In this document: positions 45,903 through 53,485 of the stretch, piece after piece | Layout: every line of letters begins with the position of its first letter | How positions within the stretch are numbered: position 1 is the stretch's first letter | Source: WHSW01 sp963767475 | GTDB lineage: Bacteria; Actinomycetota; Thermoleophilia; Solirubrobacterales; 70-9 | Reading direction: 5' to 3' | Length of the DNA: 64,000 bases | Assembly: GCA_963767475.1 (NCBI GenBank) | Contig: CAVYEI010000003.1 | Span: 1-64,000, forward strand | Position numbers and translations under genes: made by a program | The notes under the pieces: generated by a model | What the model was told of the DNA's origin: nothing | Databases searched by the model: none | The model's input: the letters and a program-made list of their open reading frames with translations, nothing else

Positions 45903-47585
45903 CTACTGCAGGGCGACGGGCGGCAGCCCGACCGACTCGAACGCCAGGCGGGCCGAGCGGGCGACGGTGCTGCCGTAGAGCTGCATCGAGCGCTGGTAGA
46001 AGCACGACGAGACCTGCTGGAAGGTCGGGCGCGGGCTGAGGCAGAACGGGATGTACTGCAGCACCTCGCCCGCGGTTGTGAACCCGGCCCGCTCGACGAA
46101 ACGAACGAATCCGTGGCTCAGGATGGTCGAGTTGTAGTGCTCGTCGTTGTTCGGCGGCGTGGAGTCGAAGTTGTTCATGTGCGCGGGGTACGGATGGCAG
46201 CCGGTGTTGTCGCAAAGCGACTCCGACGCCGGGTTCCCCGGGTGGCGGCCGACCCCGGTCGCGCTCTCCTCGAACATCGTCGTGTCCTGGCGGTCGTAGT
46301 CGAGGGCGAACATGTCACCGAGCGCCTCCTGCACCGCGCCGACGGTCTTGTCGTTGAAGTCGATGATCCGGTCGCCGGCGTAGACGATGTCCATCGCGTG
46401 GCCGAGCTCGTGGGCGACGACGTCGTTGAACGAGTTGCGGGGCATCCTGTCGCCGGCGGATATCGTCACCAGCAGGCTCGAGAGGATCGTGCCGGAGCTG
46501 TTTCCCGGGTAGTTGACGACCACGTCCCAGAACCTGAACCGGCCGTTGGGGTCGAGCTGCGGGAAGCCGCGCTTGCCGCAGTAGTGGCGCACCGTGCAGA
46601 CCGTCCGCGCGGCGTTCATGACGTTGTGGGCCGGGGCGACGAGCGCCTCGATTGCGCCCTTGCCGGGATCGATCTCGAACGCGGTGGCGGGGTCCCAGTC
46701 GTGTCCGTCGAAGGGGCTGACGCTGTTCGAGTCGGAGGCGAAGAACTGCCCGTAGCGGGGGAAGCTGCTGCCGCCGGCGCTGCCGTCGTAGATCTTGACC
46801 ACGGGGGTACGCACGGTGGCGCGCGCCGCGGTGGCGGCGACCGCGGTCGGTGGCGCGACGCCGCGGTCGGGGCGGTCGGCGATTCCGGACCAGCGCCCGA
46901 TCACCTCGCCGGACTCGGCGTCGACGACGATGCAGATCGGCGTCGCGACCTCCGCGCCGAGCGCGCTCGCCGGCGTCGCCTCGACGACCCACGCACGGCG
47001 CGGGACGCGCGTCTCGACACCGCGCCGCGTGCTCGGTGTGCCCGCGTAGGCGACGGGCAGCGGCGTCAGCGCCTCCTCCGGTCCCTCGATCGCCTCCGCG
47101 GCGATCTCGGCGGCACGCGTGGCGTCCACCTGACGCTCGCCCGCGAGCCGGCGGTTCGCGGGAACCACGGTGGCGCTGATCGAGCTCACCCGACGGCCGG
47201 AGATCGCGACCTCGATCTCGCTCCACACCACCCGCAGGCCGCCTGCCGTCTGCTGGAAGCTCAGCAGCTGCAGGCGATTGGCGTGGGGCGTGCGCGGCGC
47301 CGGGCGCTCGACGATACGAAGGCCCGAGGCCGGCCCGCGCAGGCCCAGACGCCCCGCCTTGCGCTCGAGCGCGGCGCGCGCGAGCTCGCGGGCGGAGGCG
47401 CCGGGCCGCAGGCCGAGATCGTGGGCGGAGAGGTCGGGCGCGAGCGTCGTGGTCCACTCAACGCCGCCATCGGCTCGGGGGGCCGCCGCGCCGGCGGTCG
47501 CCGGGACGACGAGCAGCGCGATGAGGACGACGAGGGCGAGCGCCACCCGGCGGGGCATCGAAGGAGACTTGGTCGAGTGCGGCAT
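45903..47585 (-). CDS. Secreted thermolysin-like (M4-type) metalloprotease
   Basis: A 560-aa preproprotein. After the signal peptide (MPRRVALALVVLIALLVVPATAGA) comes a propeptide with FTP/PepSY-like strands (LQLLSFQQTAGGLRVVWSEIEVAISGRRVSSISATVVP). The catalytic domain has the zinc motif HELGH (VVAHELGHAMDIVY), the third ligand in AVQEALGDMFALDYD, and NNDEHYNSTILSHGF, which matches the M4 transition-state histidine region. Cysteine pairs suggest disulfides. Likely an extracellular peptidase. The ATG at 47585 has GCGAGGACC upstream. An inverted repeat GCAGTCG/CGACTGC (47597-47603, 47618-47624) lies before it. Confidence 0.85.
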   Translation of the reverse strand: MPHSTKSPSMPRRVALALVVLIALLVVPATAGAAAPRADGGVEWTTTLAPDLSAHDLGLRPGASARELARAALERKAGRLGLRGPASGLRIVERPAPRTPHANRLQLLSFQQTAGGLRVVWSEIEVAISGRRVSSISATVVPANRRLAGERQVDATRAAEIAAEAIEGPEEALTPLPVAYAGTPSTRRGVETRVPRRAWVVEATPASALGAEVATPICIVVDAESGEVIGRWSGIADRPDRGVAPPTAVAATAARATVRTPVVKIYDGSAGGSSFPRYGQFFASDSNSVSPFDGHDWDPATAFEIDPGKGAIEALVAPAHNVMNAARTVCTVRHYCGKRGFPQLDPNGRFRFWDVVVNYPGNSSGTILSSLLVTISAGDRMPRNSFNDVVAHELGHAMDIVYAGDRIIDFNDKTVGAVQEALGDMFALDYDRQDTTMFEESATGVGRHPGNPASESLCDNTGCHPYPAHMNNFDSTPPNNDEHYNSTILSHGFVRFVERAGFTTAGEVLQYIPFCLSPRPTFQQVSSCFYQRSMQLYGSTVARSARLAFESVGLPPVALQ

Positions 47586-47707
47586 GTCTGGTCCTCGCAG
47601 TCGTGGGCGGACGATCTCGACTGCAATGACCCCGGGCGGCGCGAAACCTTCCCGTTTCGTCCGCGAGCCGACAGGGAGGGCTTCGGCGCGGGTGGAGGGA
47701 AAGCTCG

Positions 47708-50374
47708 CTACCGCTTCTTGTTCTTGCGCACGACCTTGACCTTCACGCTCGCCGGGCTCTGGTCACGGTTCCCGGCGGCGTCGATCGCCACCGCCTCGAG
47801 CGTGTGCTTGCCGGTCTTGAGCTTGAACTCGGGCGCCGAGCCACAGGCGGCAAAGGCCGCGTCGTCGAGCCTGCATTCGATGCGCGCGCTCGCGTCGGGC
47901 GAGGAGACCGCGAACCGCACCTTGGCGGACTTCTTCTTCGCCTTCACCTTGGCCTTGGGCGTCGTGGCGGAGGTCTCCGGCGCGGTCGAGTCCTCGGCGT
48001 AGGAAATCGGCGCCGAGCAGCCGGAAGCGTTGCCGGCCGCATCGGTGGCGGTTGCGCGCAACTGGGTCGTGGCGTTGTCAGGCACCGTCGTGGCGATCCC
48101 AGGGGCGCCGAGGTCGCCCGCCGAGCCGGTTCCGGCCGGAGCTCCGCTGCAGTCGGTCGACGTGAACAGCCTCACCTGCGAGCCGGCCTCTGCGCCGCCT
48201 TTGACCTTGGGGGAGTTCTGGTTCGAGGCGGACCCCGGGTCTGTCGCCGAAAGCGACGGCGTGGCGGGAGCGGTCGAATCCTCGGTGTAGGTGACCGGGT
48301 TCGAGCACCCGGAGACGTTTCCGAGCGCGTCGGTCGCCGTCACGCGATATGGCTCGCTGGTGTCGTCGGTGACCGCGAACGCGACCCCTGCGCCGTTGAA
48401 TTGCGCTGCCGTGCCGCCAAGCTGGAACGATCCCGTGCAGTCGGAGCCCTTGTAGACCGTGATCGTCGCGCCGGCCTCGGCGCCGTCGCCCTTTAGCTTC
48501 GGGAGGTTGTTGTTGGCCGGTGAGGCCGGGTCGCTGGCCGTAATCGTCGGCGTCGGCGAGCTCGAATCCTCGACGTAGGTGATCGGGTCCGAGCACGGCG
48601 AGGCGTTGCCCGCCGCATCGGTCGCGGTCACCGTGAAGGTGTTGGTCGAGTCATCGGGGACCTCGACCTCGATCCCGGCCCCGTTGAAGTCCGCGGCGGC
48701 GCCGCTGTCGGCTTCCGGAGGGGCGCAGTTGGGCAGGTCGTAGATCTTCACCGTCGATCCCGACTCCGCTCCACTCCCCTTGATCTTCGGGACGCTGTTG
48801 TTGGCGGGCGAGGCCGGATCGGTGGCGATGGTTGTCAACTCTGCCGGCGGGACGGAATCCTGACTGTACGTGAGGTGCCCCGAACAGCCGGAGACGTTTC
48901 CGGACGCGTCCATGGTGCTCGCCGCGATCAGGGTGTCTCCACTGCCGACGTTGACCGAAATGCCCGATCCGGCGAACTCTGCCGGCGTCCCGGTCGCGAC
49001 CACGCTCGCGGCGGTGCAGGTGAACGGGTCGGTGTGGAGGCGCACGAACGTGCCCGCCACCGCGGAGCCCTTGAACTTGGGCGTGGTCGATTGCGCGGGC
49101 GAGGCCGGATCGGTGCTTGTCATCGTCGGTGCAGGCGGCGCCGACGTGTCAGCCCCCTCGAGGACGGTCAGCTCCGCCGCGCTGACCGAGCCGGAGTCGC
49201 TCCCAGCGACGTCTTGGAACTTCAACGTCCAGGTCCCATTCGGGTTGCTCACCCCGGCGAAGGCCGGTGTGATCAGGGTGTTGATTCCGGTCTCACCCGG
49301 GCCACCCGGGTTCGAGCTGCGGTAACTCCCGGCGGGAATCGCCGTGGCCGAATTTGCCGCCGTAGCCGCGGACCACCAGTTGTTCGAGTTGTTGTCGAAG
49401 AATCTGTACGGGCCGACAAGGTCCGAGTCGTCGCCGTTGGGCAGCGACGTGTTGAGTCCGGTTCGACTGAAGATGACCGCCTGGGCGCCGTTGGGGGCGA
49501 ACAGGCGCACGTCCAGATCCGCGGCCCACGTATGCCCCGGGAAAGCGAAGGTCATCGACGTTGCGACGTCGAGTGGGGCGGCCATGTTGAGACCGCTGAG
49601 CGAGAACCCCACGTCGCGAGAACCACTCCCGTCGGGGATCGCGCCGAGTGAAGTACCCGCCACCGGCCCGAGCAGGTCGACGCTTGCCGCGGTGATCTCG
49701 CCGATGTCGCCGGCGGTCCCATCGCGAACACGCAAGGTCCAGGTCCCGTTCATGTTCGTGACCCCGGAAAAACCGGACACGATCACCGTGTTGGCGCCGC
49801 CTGACGGACCGGGGGTCGACGCCCGGTAGAACCCGGGGAAGATCGGACTGTCCGTCGCCGTGGAGCTCGCCTGGCTCCACCATGTGGGAGACGCGGGAGC
49901 GGTGTCCACGAATGTGTAGGTCCCCTCGAGGTTCGATTCGTCGCCGGGCGTGTCCCCGGGAGTGGCGCCGGTCCGGCTGAGGATGGTCTTCGACTGCCCC
50001 GCCGGAGTCACGAGCCCGCCCGGAGCGAACAGCGCGATGTCCAGATCGCCGACGAAGGTGTGCTCCGCCGTAATCGAAACGGCGACCTTGGTCGGTGCCG
50101 AGCCGGAGGCGAACCCGGAGACGTTGAACGTCACATCCCTCGGAGATCCGAAGTTCCCCGCGAGCCCGGGACCATCCGGGATCGGCCCCAGCGAGCCTAT
50201 GTTGGCGTTGAACGTGTTCGCCGAGGCGCCGCCGGCGAGGCAGAGCTGCGCCACGACCACGACCGCGCATGCCGCAGCCAGCCGTCCTGTCCCCCTGATC
50301 CGACGCCTGGATCCGATGCTCGCCTCCGTGCTTGCCGCGGCGAATCGTTCACCGCGAGCCGAACCCTCGCACAC
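47708..50374 (-). CDS. Large secreted protein with two P-domain-like and four Ig-like repeats
   Basis: The signal peptide (RRRIRGTGRLAAACAVVVVAQLCLAGGASA) leads into two proprotein-convertase P-domain-like beta-sandwiches: IPDGPG...VGDLDIALFAPGG...GTWTLRVRDGTAGDIG and IPDGSG...AADLDVRLFAPNG...GTWTLKFQDVAGSDSG. Four Ig-like repeats follow, each opening TDPASPANN or similar, with a Cys pair and closing ATDAAGNASGCS..TY. A Lys-rich terminal domain ends VKVKVVRKNKKR. About 888 aa; probably an adhesin or wall-associated scaffold. The start is uncertain: GTG 50374 is chosen, although the best Shine-Dalgarno sequence (GGAGG) precedes an in-frame ATC at about 50317. Confidence 0.7.
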   Translation of the reverse strand: MCEGSARGERFAAASTEASIGSRRRIRGTGRLAAACAVVVVAQLCLAGGASANTFNANIGSLGPIPDGPGLAGNFGSPRDVTFNVSGFASGSAPTKVAVSITAEHTFVGDLDIALFAPGGLVTPAGQSKTILSRTGATPGDTPGDESNLEGTYTFVDTAPASPTWWSQASSTATDSPIFPGFYRASTPGPSGGANTVIVSGFSGVTNMNGTWTLRVRDGTAGDIGEITAASVDLLGPVAGTSLGAIPDGSGSRDVGFSLSGLNMAAPLDVATSMTFAFPGHTWAADLDVRLFAPNGAQAVIFSRTGLNTSLPNGDDSDLVGPYRFFDNNSNNWWSAATAANSATAIPAGSYRSSNPGGPGETGINTLITPAFAGVSNPNGTWTLKFQDVAGSDSGSVSAAELTVLEGADTSAPPAPTMTSTDPASPAQSTTPKFKGSAVAGTFVRLHTDPFTCTAASVVATGTPAEFAGSGISVNVGSGDTLIAASTMDASGNVSGCSGHLTYSQDSVPPAELTTIATDPASPANNSVPKIKGSGAESGSTVKIYDLPNCAPPEADSGAAADFNGAGIEVEVPDDSTNTFTVTATDAAGNASPCSDPITYVEDSSSPTPTITASDPASPANNNLPKLKGDGAEAGATITVYKGSDCTGSFQLGGTAAQFNGAGVAFAVTDDTSEPYRVTATDALGNVSGCSNPVTYTEDSTAPATPSLSATDPGSASNQNSPKVKGGAEAGSQVRLFTSTDCSGAPAGTGSAGDLGAPGIATTVPDNATTQLRATATDAAGNASGCSAPISYAEDSTAPETSATTPKAKVKAKKKSAKVRFAVSSPDASARIECRLDDAAFAACGSAPEFKLKTGKHTLEAVAIDAAGNRDQSPASVKVKVVRKNKKR

Positions 50375-50406
50375 GCCCGCGGACGATGCAAGCGAGGCGG
50401 GGGCCG

Positions 50407-51594
50407 CTAGTTGGCTTCCGAGGGGACCTCGCCGACCAGCTCGCCCGGCTTCCACCGGGTCCGCGGCAGAATCGCGCGCTCGATCACGCGGTCGCGGTGG
50501 CGCTCGATGATTCCCAGCATCGAGGTGACCAGCTCCTCGCCCAGATGATGGGGCTCGAGCCCGAGGTCGTGGAGCTTGGTGTTGGTGGCGTTGTAGTAGT
50601 GCTCCTCGGCTTCGATCCGCGGGTTCGGGTACTTGCGCACCTCGACCTCGCGCCCGGTCTCGGCCGCCGCGCGGCGGACCAGCTCGGCCAGCTCAGAGAC
50701 CGAGAACTGCTCGGTGAACTGGTTGAAGACCCGGAACTCGCCGAGCTCGGCCGGGTTCGCGACCGCGAGCTCGACGCACTGAATCGTGTCGCGGATGTTG
50801 AGAAAGCCGCGGGTCTGGCCGCCCTCCCCGTAGACGGTCAACGGGTGGCCGATCACCGCCTGGACGCAGAAGCGGTTGAGCACCGTGCCGAAGTACTCGT
50901 CGTAGTCGAAGCGGGTGACGAGGCGCTCGTCGTCGGCCGACTCCTCGGTCTCGATCCCGTAGACCACCCCCTGGTTGAGGTCGGTGGCGCGCAGGCCCCA
51001 GATCCGGCAGGCGAAGTGGATGTTGTGGGAGTCGTGGACCTTCGACAGGTGATAGAGCGAGCCCGGCAGCTTCGGGAACGGCAGCGTGTCCTTGCGGCCG
51101 TTGTGCTCGATCTCGATGAACCCCTCCTCGATATCGATGTTCGGGGTCCCGTACTCACCCATCGTCCCGAGCTTGACCAGGTGGCAGTCCGGGATCCGGT
51201 CGCGGATCGCGAACAGCAGGTTGAGGTTGCCGATCACGTTCGTGTACTGGGTCTCGACCGCCGTCTCGCGCGACTTCATCGAATACGGCGCCGAGGGCTG
51301 CTCGCCGTAATGGACGATCGCCTCCGGCAGCGTCTCGGCGATCACCGCGTCGAGGAAGGTGAAATCCTCGATCGAGCCCACGAACGGCTTGATCTCGTTG
51401 CCCGAGACCTCGCGCCAGGCCTCGAGCCGGTCGGTAAGCGAGCCGATCGGGGTCAGCGAGCCGGTCGAGAGCTGGGTGTGCCAGCGCCGGCGAGAGAAGT
51501 TGTCGACGATCGATACCTCGTGGCCGCGGGCCGAGAAACGCATCGCCGTCGGCCAGCCGAGATAGCCATCACCACCCAGGATCAGGACTCTCAT
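50407..51594 (-). CDS. UDP-sulfoquinovose synthase-like NAD-dependent epimerase (SQD1/Agl3 group)
   Basis: An extended SDR of 395 aa. It shows the NAD loop LILGGDGYLGWPTAMRFSARGHEVSIVDNFSRR, and KLGTMGEYGTPNIDIEEGFIEI with SLYHLSKVHDSHNIHFACRIWGLRATDLNQGVVYG. These carry the catalytic Thr/Tyr/Lys and the sulfite-pocket sequences typical of SQD1, which makes UDP-sulfoquinovose from UDP-glucose and sulfite. The product could serve sulfolipid or a sulfonated surface glycan. ATG 51594 follows TACCCT by 9 nt; the gene is divergent from a glycosyltransferase gene. Confidence 0.82.
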   Translation of the reverse strand: MRVLILGGDGYLGWPTAMRFSARGHEVSIVDNFSRRRWHTQLSTGSLTPIGSLTDRLEAWREVSGNEIKPFVGSIEDFTFLDAVIAETLPEAIVHYGEQPSAPYSMKSRETAVETQYTNVIGNLNLLFAIRDRIPDCHLVKLGTMGEYGTPNIDIEEGFIEIEHNGRKDTLPFPKLPGSLYHLSKVHDSHNIHFACRIWGLRATDLNQGVVYGIETEESADDERLVTRFDYDEYFGTVLNRFCVQAVIGHPLTVYGEGGQTRGFLNIRDTIQCVELAVANPAELGEFRVFNQFTEQFSVSELAELVRRAAAETGREVEVRKYPNPRIEAEEHYYNATNTKLHDLGLEPHHLGEELVTSMLGIIERHRDRVIERAILPRTRWKPGELVGEVPSEAN

Positions 51595-51603
51595 GACCGC
51601 GCG

Positions 51604-51609
51604 AGGGTA
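51604..51609 (-). promoter_or_regulatory. -10 element (TACCCT, 9 nt before ATG 51594)
   Basis: TACCCT is identical to the -10 of the leuA leader unit. It lies in the 29-bp divergent gap with the glycosyltransferase gene. Confidence 0.4.
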
Positions 51610-51623
51610 CAGAATGGCCCCCG

Positions 51624-52691
51624 ATGGAAACCGTGGCCGGGCTCTTCCCGCCCGAGTTGACTGCGATCAGGGCGGGCGGCCTCGTGCTCGCCGTGCTGAT
51701 CGGCGGCTATGCGATCTGGCGCCGGCGCGAGCTGCGAAACGCCGACGTGCTGATCCTGCTGGCGATCTCGCTCGCTCTGCTGATTGTCGCCGGCACCGAG
51801 ATCCCCGACGCGCTGCTCTCGGCCTTCTCCTTCGAGCGCGAGAACGGCACCCGGATCATCGGCGTGGCGATCTTCGCGATCCTGATCCTCTTCCTCTTGG
51901 TCCTGCGGGCGCTGAGCCAGGGCTCGCGAATCACCTCGGAGCTCTCCGAGGTGCTCGAGGGCCTCGCCTGGGAGCAGTTCCGCGTCGCCGGTCACCCGGA
52001 GCAGTTCCGCGACAAGATCGCCATCCTCGTGCCGGCCTACAACGAGGCGGACAACGTCGGCGCGGTGCTCGACCGGATCCCGGCCGAGGCCTGCGGCGTC
52101 GCCACCGCCGTACTGGTCGTCGACGACGGTTCGCGCGACGGCACCGAGGACGTCGCCCGCGCCCACGGGGCGATCGTCGCTCGCCACGTGATCAACCGCG
52201 GCGGCGGAGCGGCGCTGCGCACCGGCTACCGCCTGCTCGCCGACTCAGGCGCGAGGATCGTCGTCACTCTCGACGCCGACGGCCAGCACCTGCCGGAGGA
52301 GATGGAGCGGCTGGTGAAGCCCGTACTCGACGGCGAGGTGGCGATGGCCCACGGCTCGCGAGTGCTGGGCGAGGCGGAGAAGAACCATCCCGCCCGCGAG
52401 GCCGGGATCGTCTTCTTCAACAAGGTCGTCTCCCTGATCACTCGCACCCACGTCACCGACTGCTCGAACGGCTATCGGGCGGTGCGCGCCGACGTCCTCC
52501 CGCAGCTCGTCCTGCGCCAGGAGCAGTTCCACACCTCCGAGTTCATGATCGAGGCGATCAAGCGCGGCATCCCCGCCAAGGAGGTGCCGGTGACCGTGGT
52601 CAGCCGGCTCTCCGGCCACTCGAAGAAGCCGGCCGTGGTCCGCTACGGGATGGGCTTTGCGAACGCGATCGTCCGCACCTGGTTGCGCTGA
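51624..52691 (+). CDS. Family 2 glycosyltransferase with N-terminal membrane domain
   Basis: A 355-aa protein. Three N-terminal helices and a DUF2304-like segment (GGLVLAVLIGGYAIWRRRELRNADVLILLAISLALLIVAGTEIPDALLSAF) are followed by a GT-A domain. The GT-A domain has ILVPAYNEADNVGAVLDRIP, VVDDGSRDGTEDVARAHG and the DxD-type TLDADGQHLPEEME. It resembles dolichol/polyprenyl-phosphate sugar synthases. The divergent UDP-sulfoquinovose-synthase-like gene may supply its donor, but this is inference from position. A CAGAAT hexamer lies 8 nt before the ATG. Confidence 0.85.
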   Translation: METVAGLFPPELTAIRAGGLVLAVLIGGYAIWRRRELRNADVLILLAISLALLIVAGTEIPDALLSAFSFERENGTRIIGVAIFAILILFLLVLRALSQGSRITSELSEVLEGLAWEQFRVAGHPEQFRDKIAILVPAYNEADNVGAVLDRIPAEACGVATAVLVVDDGSRDGTEDVARAHGAIVARHVINRGGGAALRTGYRLLADSGARIVVTLDADGQHLPEEMERLVKPVLDGEVAMAHGSRVLGEAEKNHPAREAGIVFFNKVVSLITRTHVTDCSNGYRAVRADVLPQLVLRQEQFHTSEFMIEAIKRGIPAKEVPVTVVSRLSGHSKKPAVVRYGMGFANAIVRTWLR

Positions 52692-52697
52692 CGGTAA

Positions 52698-52703
52698 TAC
52701 CAT
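52698..52703 (+). promoter_or_regulatory. -10 element (TACCAT, 7 nt before ATG 52711)
   Basis: TACCAT matches the ilvB -10 exactly. It begins 7 nt after the glycosyltransferase stop and ends 7 nt before the lipoprotein ATG. Confidence 0.5.
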
Positions 52704-52710
52704 CCCCCCG

Positions 52711-53133
52711 ATGCAGCCGCGCGCGCTGACCATCGGTTTCGTGATCCTCGCCCTCGCCGCCGGTGCAGCGGGCTGTGGCGATGACGACGAGACAGCCTCG
52801 ACCGGCGCCAGCGGGGCGGCCGGGGCCGGCGACGAGGCGCTGAACGCGAAGGCGCAGGCGACGGCGCGCTCGGCGCAGGCCGCAATCGAGACCTACGCGA
52901 CCGATAACAACGGCTCCTACGCCGGGGCGAGCGCAGAGGAGCTGGCGAAGATCGAGCCCAGTCTCTCCAGCGGCGACCTGGAGGTGGTCTCGACCGACAG
53001 CTCGTACACGATCTCGGTCCTCTCGGCATCCGCGACGACGTTCTCGATCGATGGCGAACAGGGTGGGTCGACCGAGCGCACCTGTGATCCGCCGGGCAGC
53101 TCCGGCTGCAGCGAGAGCGGCGACTGGGGCTGA
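52711..53133 (+). CDS. Lipoprotein with type IV pilin-like domain
   Basis: A 140-aa protein. MQPRALTIGFVILALAAGAAGC is a lipoprotein signal peptide with lipobox AAGC, so the mature protein starts with a lipidated Cys followed by GDDDE. After an Ala/Gly linker, NAKAQATARSAQAAIETYATDNNGSYAGASAEELAKIEPSL strongly resembles the region just after the hydrophobic helix of type IV pilins and pseudopilins. A disulfide-sized Cys pair (CDPPGSSGC) is at the end. No prepilin peptidase site is present. Function unknown. The ATG at 52711 follows TACCAT by 7 nt. Confidence 0.7.
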   Translation: MQPRALTIGFVILALAAGAAGCGDDDETASTGASGAAGAGDEALNAKAQATARSAQAAIETYATDNNGSYAGASAEELAKIEPSLSSGDLEVVSTDSSYTISVLSASATTFSIDGEQGGSTERTCDPPGSSGCSESGDWG

Positions 53134-53137
53134 GCGT

Positions 53138-53431
53138 TTAGGCCCGGTAGGCGGGTCCGGGGCGAGTCTCCTCGACCGCGGGGAGGTCCATGTCGAGGCC
53201 GCAGCGAGTGCAGACCTGGACGTGGATCTTCTGCACGGCCTTGCAGCGCGGGCATTGGCGTTCGGGCTCGATGTGCTCGCTGCGGTAGGCGACTGCAGCG
53301 ATCAGGCCAAGCACCGGGAGCACCGCGCCGATCACAAACCAGATCCAGAACGAGCTGCCCTTGCGCCGGCCGACGAAGCCGGTGGCGAGGCCGAAGCTGA
53401 ACGCGATCAGGAGGTAGAGGCCGCCGGCCAT
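53138..53431 (-). CDS. Small membrane protein with C-terminal zinc ribbon
   Basis: A 97-aa protein with two membrane helices (LYLLIAFSFGLATGFVG and SFWIWFVIGAVLPVLGLIAAVAY) joined by a basic loop. A cytoplasmic zinc-ribbon follows: CPRCKAVQKIHVQVCTRCGLDMDLP (CxxC...CxxC). Similar proteins are common in actinobacteria with no known function. The ATG at 53431 has no clear ribosome binding site, so the start is tentative. It lies 54 bp downstream of the NDH-2 gene. Confidence 0.65.
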   Translation of the reverse strand: MAGGLYLLIAFSFGLATGFVGRRKGSSFWIWFVIGAVLPVLGLIAAVAYRSEHIEPERQCPRCKAVQKIHVQVCTRCGLDMDLPAVEETRPGPAYRA

Positions 53432-53485
53432 TTCAAGATCATGACGACCGGTCGGGCGCGGACGCTAAGCGGAGCACCCGGCCGT

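Noticed and set aside
47597..47624. Inverted repeat GCAGTCG/CGACTGC before the protease gene as an operator
   Set aside because: Only 7 bp with a 14-nt spacer; a short repeat of this kind arises easily by chance in GC-rich DNA, so it is only mentioned in the gene entry.
47642..47659. CGAAAC/GTTTCG hairpin after the P-domain gene region as a terminator
   Set aside because: It lies upstream of the protease start and downstream of nothing on the same strand in the right place; no U-tract; better seen as chance.
43479..48002. A 1507-codon open frame on the plus strand opposite ilvB, ilvN and the protease gene
   Set aside because: It is antisense to clearly conserved genes, made of Arg/Ala/Asp/Val-rich sequence typical of the complementary frame in very GC-rich DNA, and matches no family.
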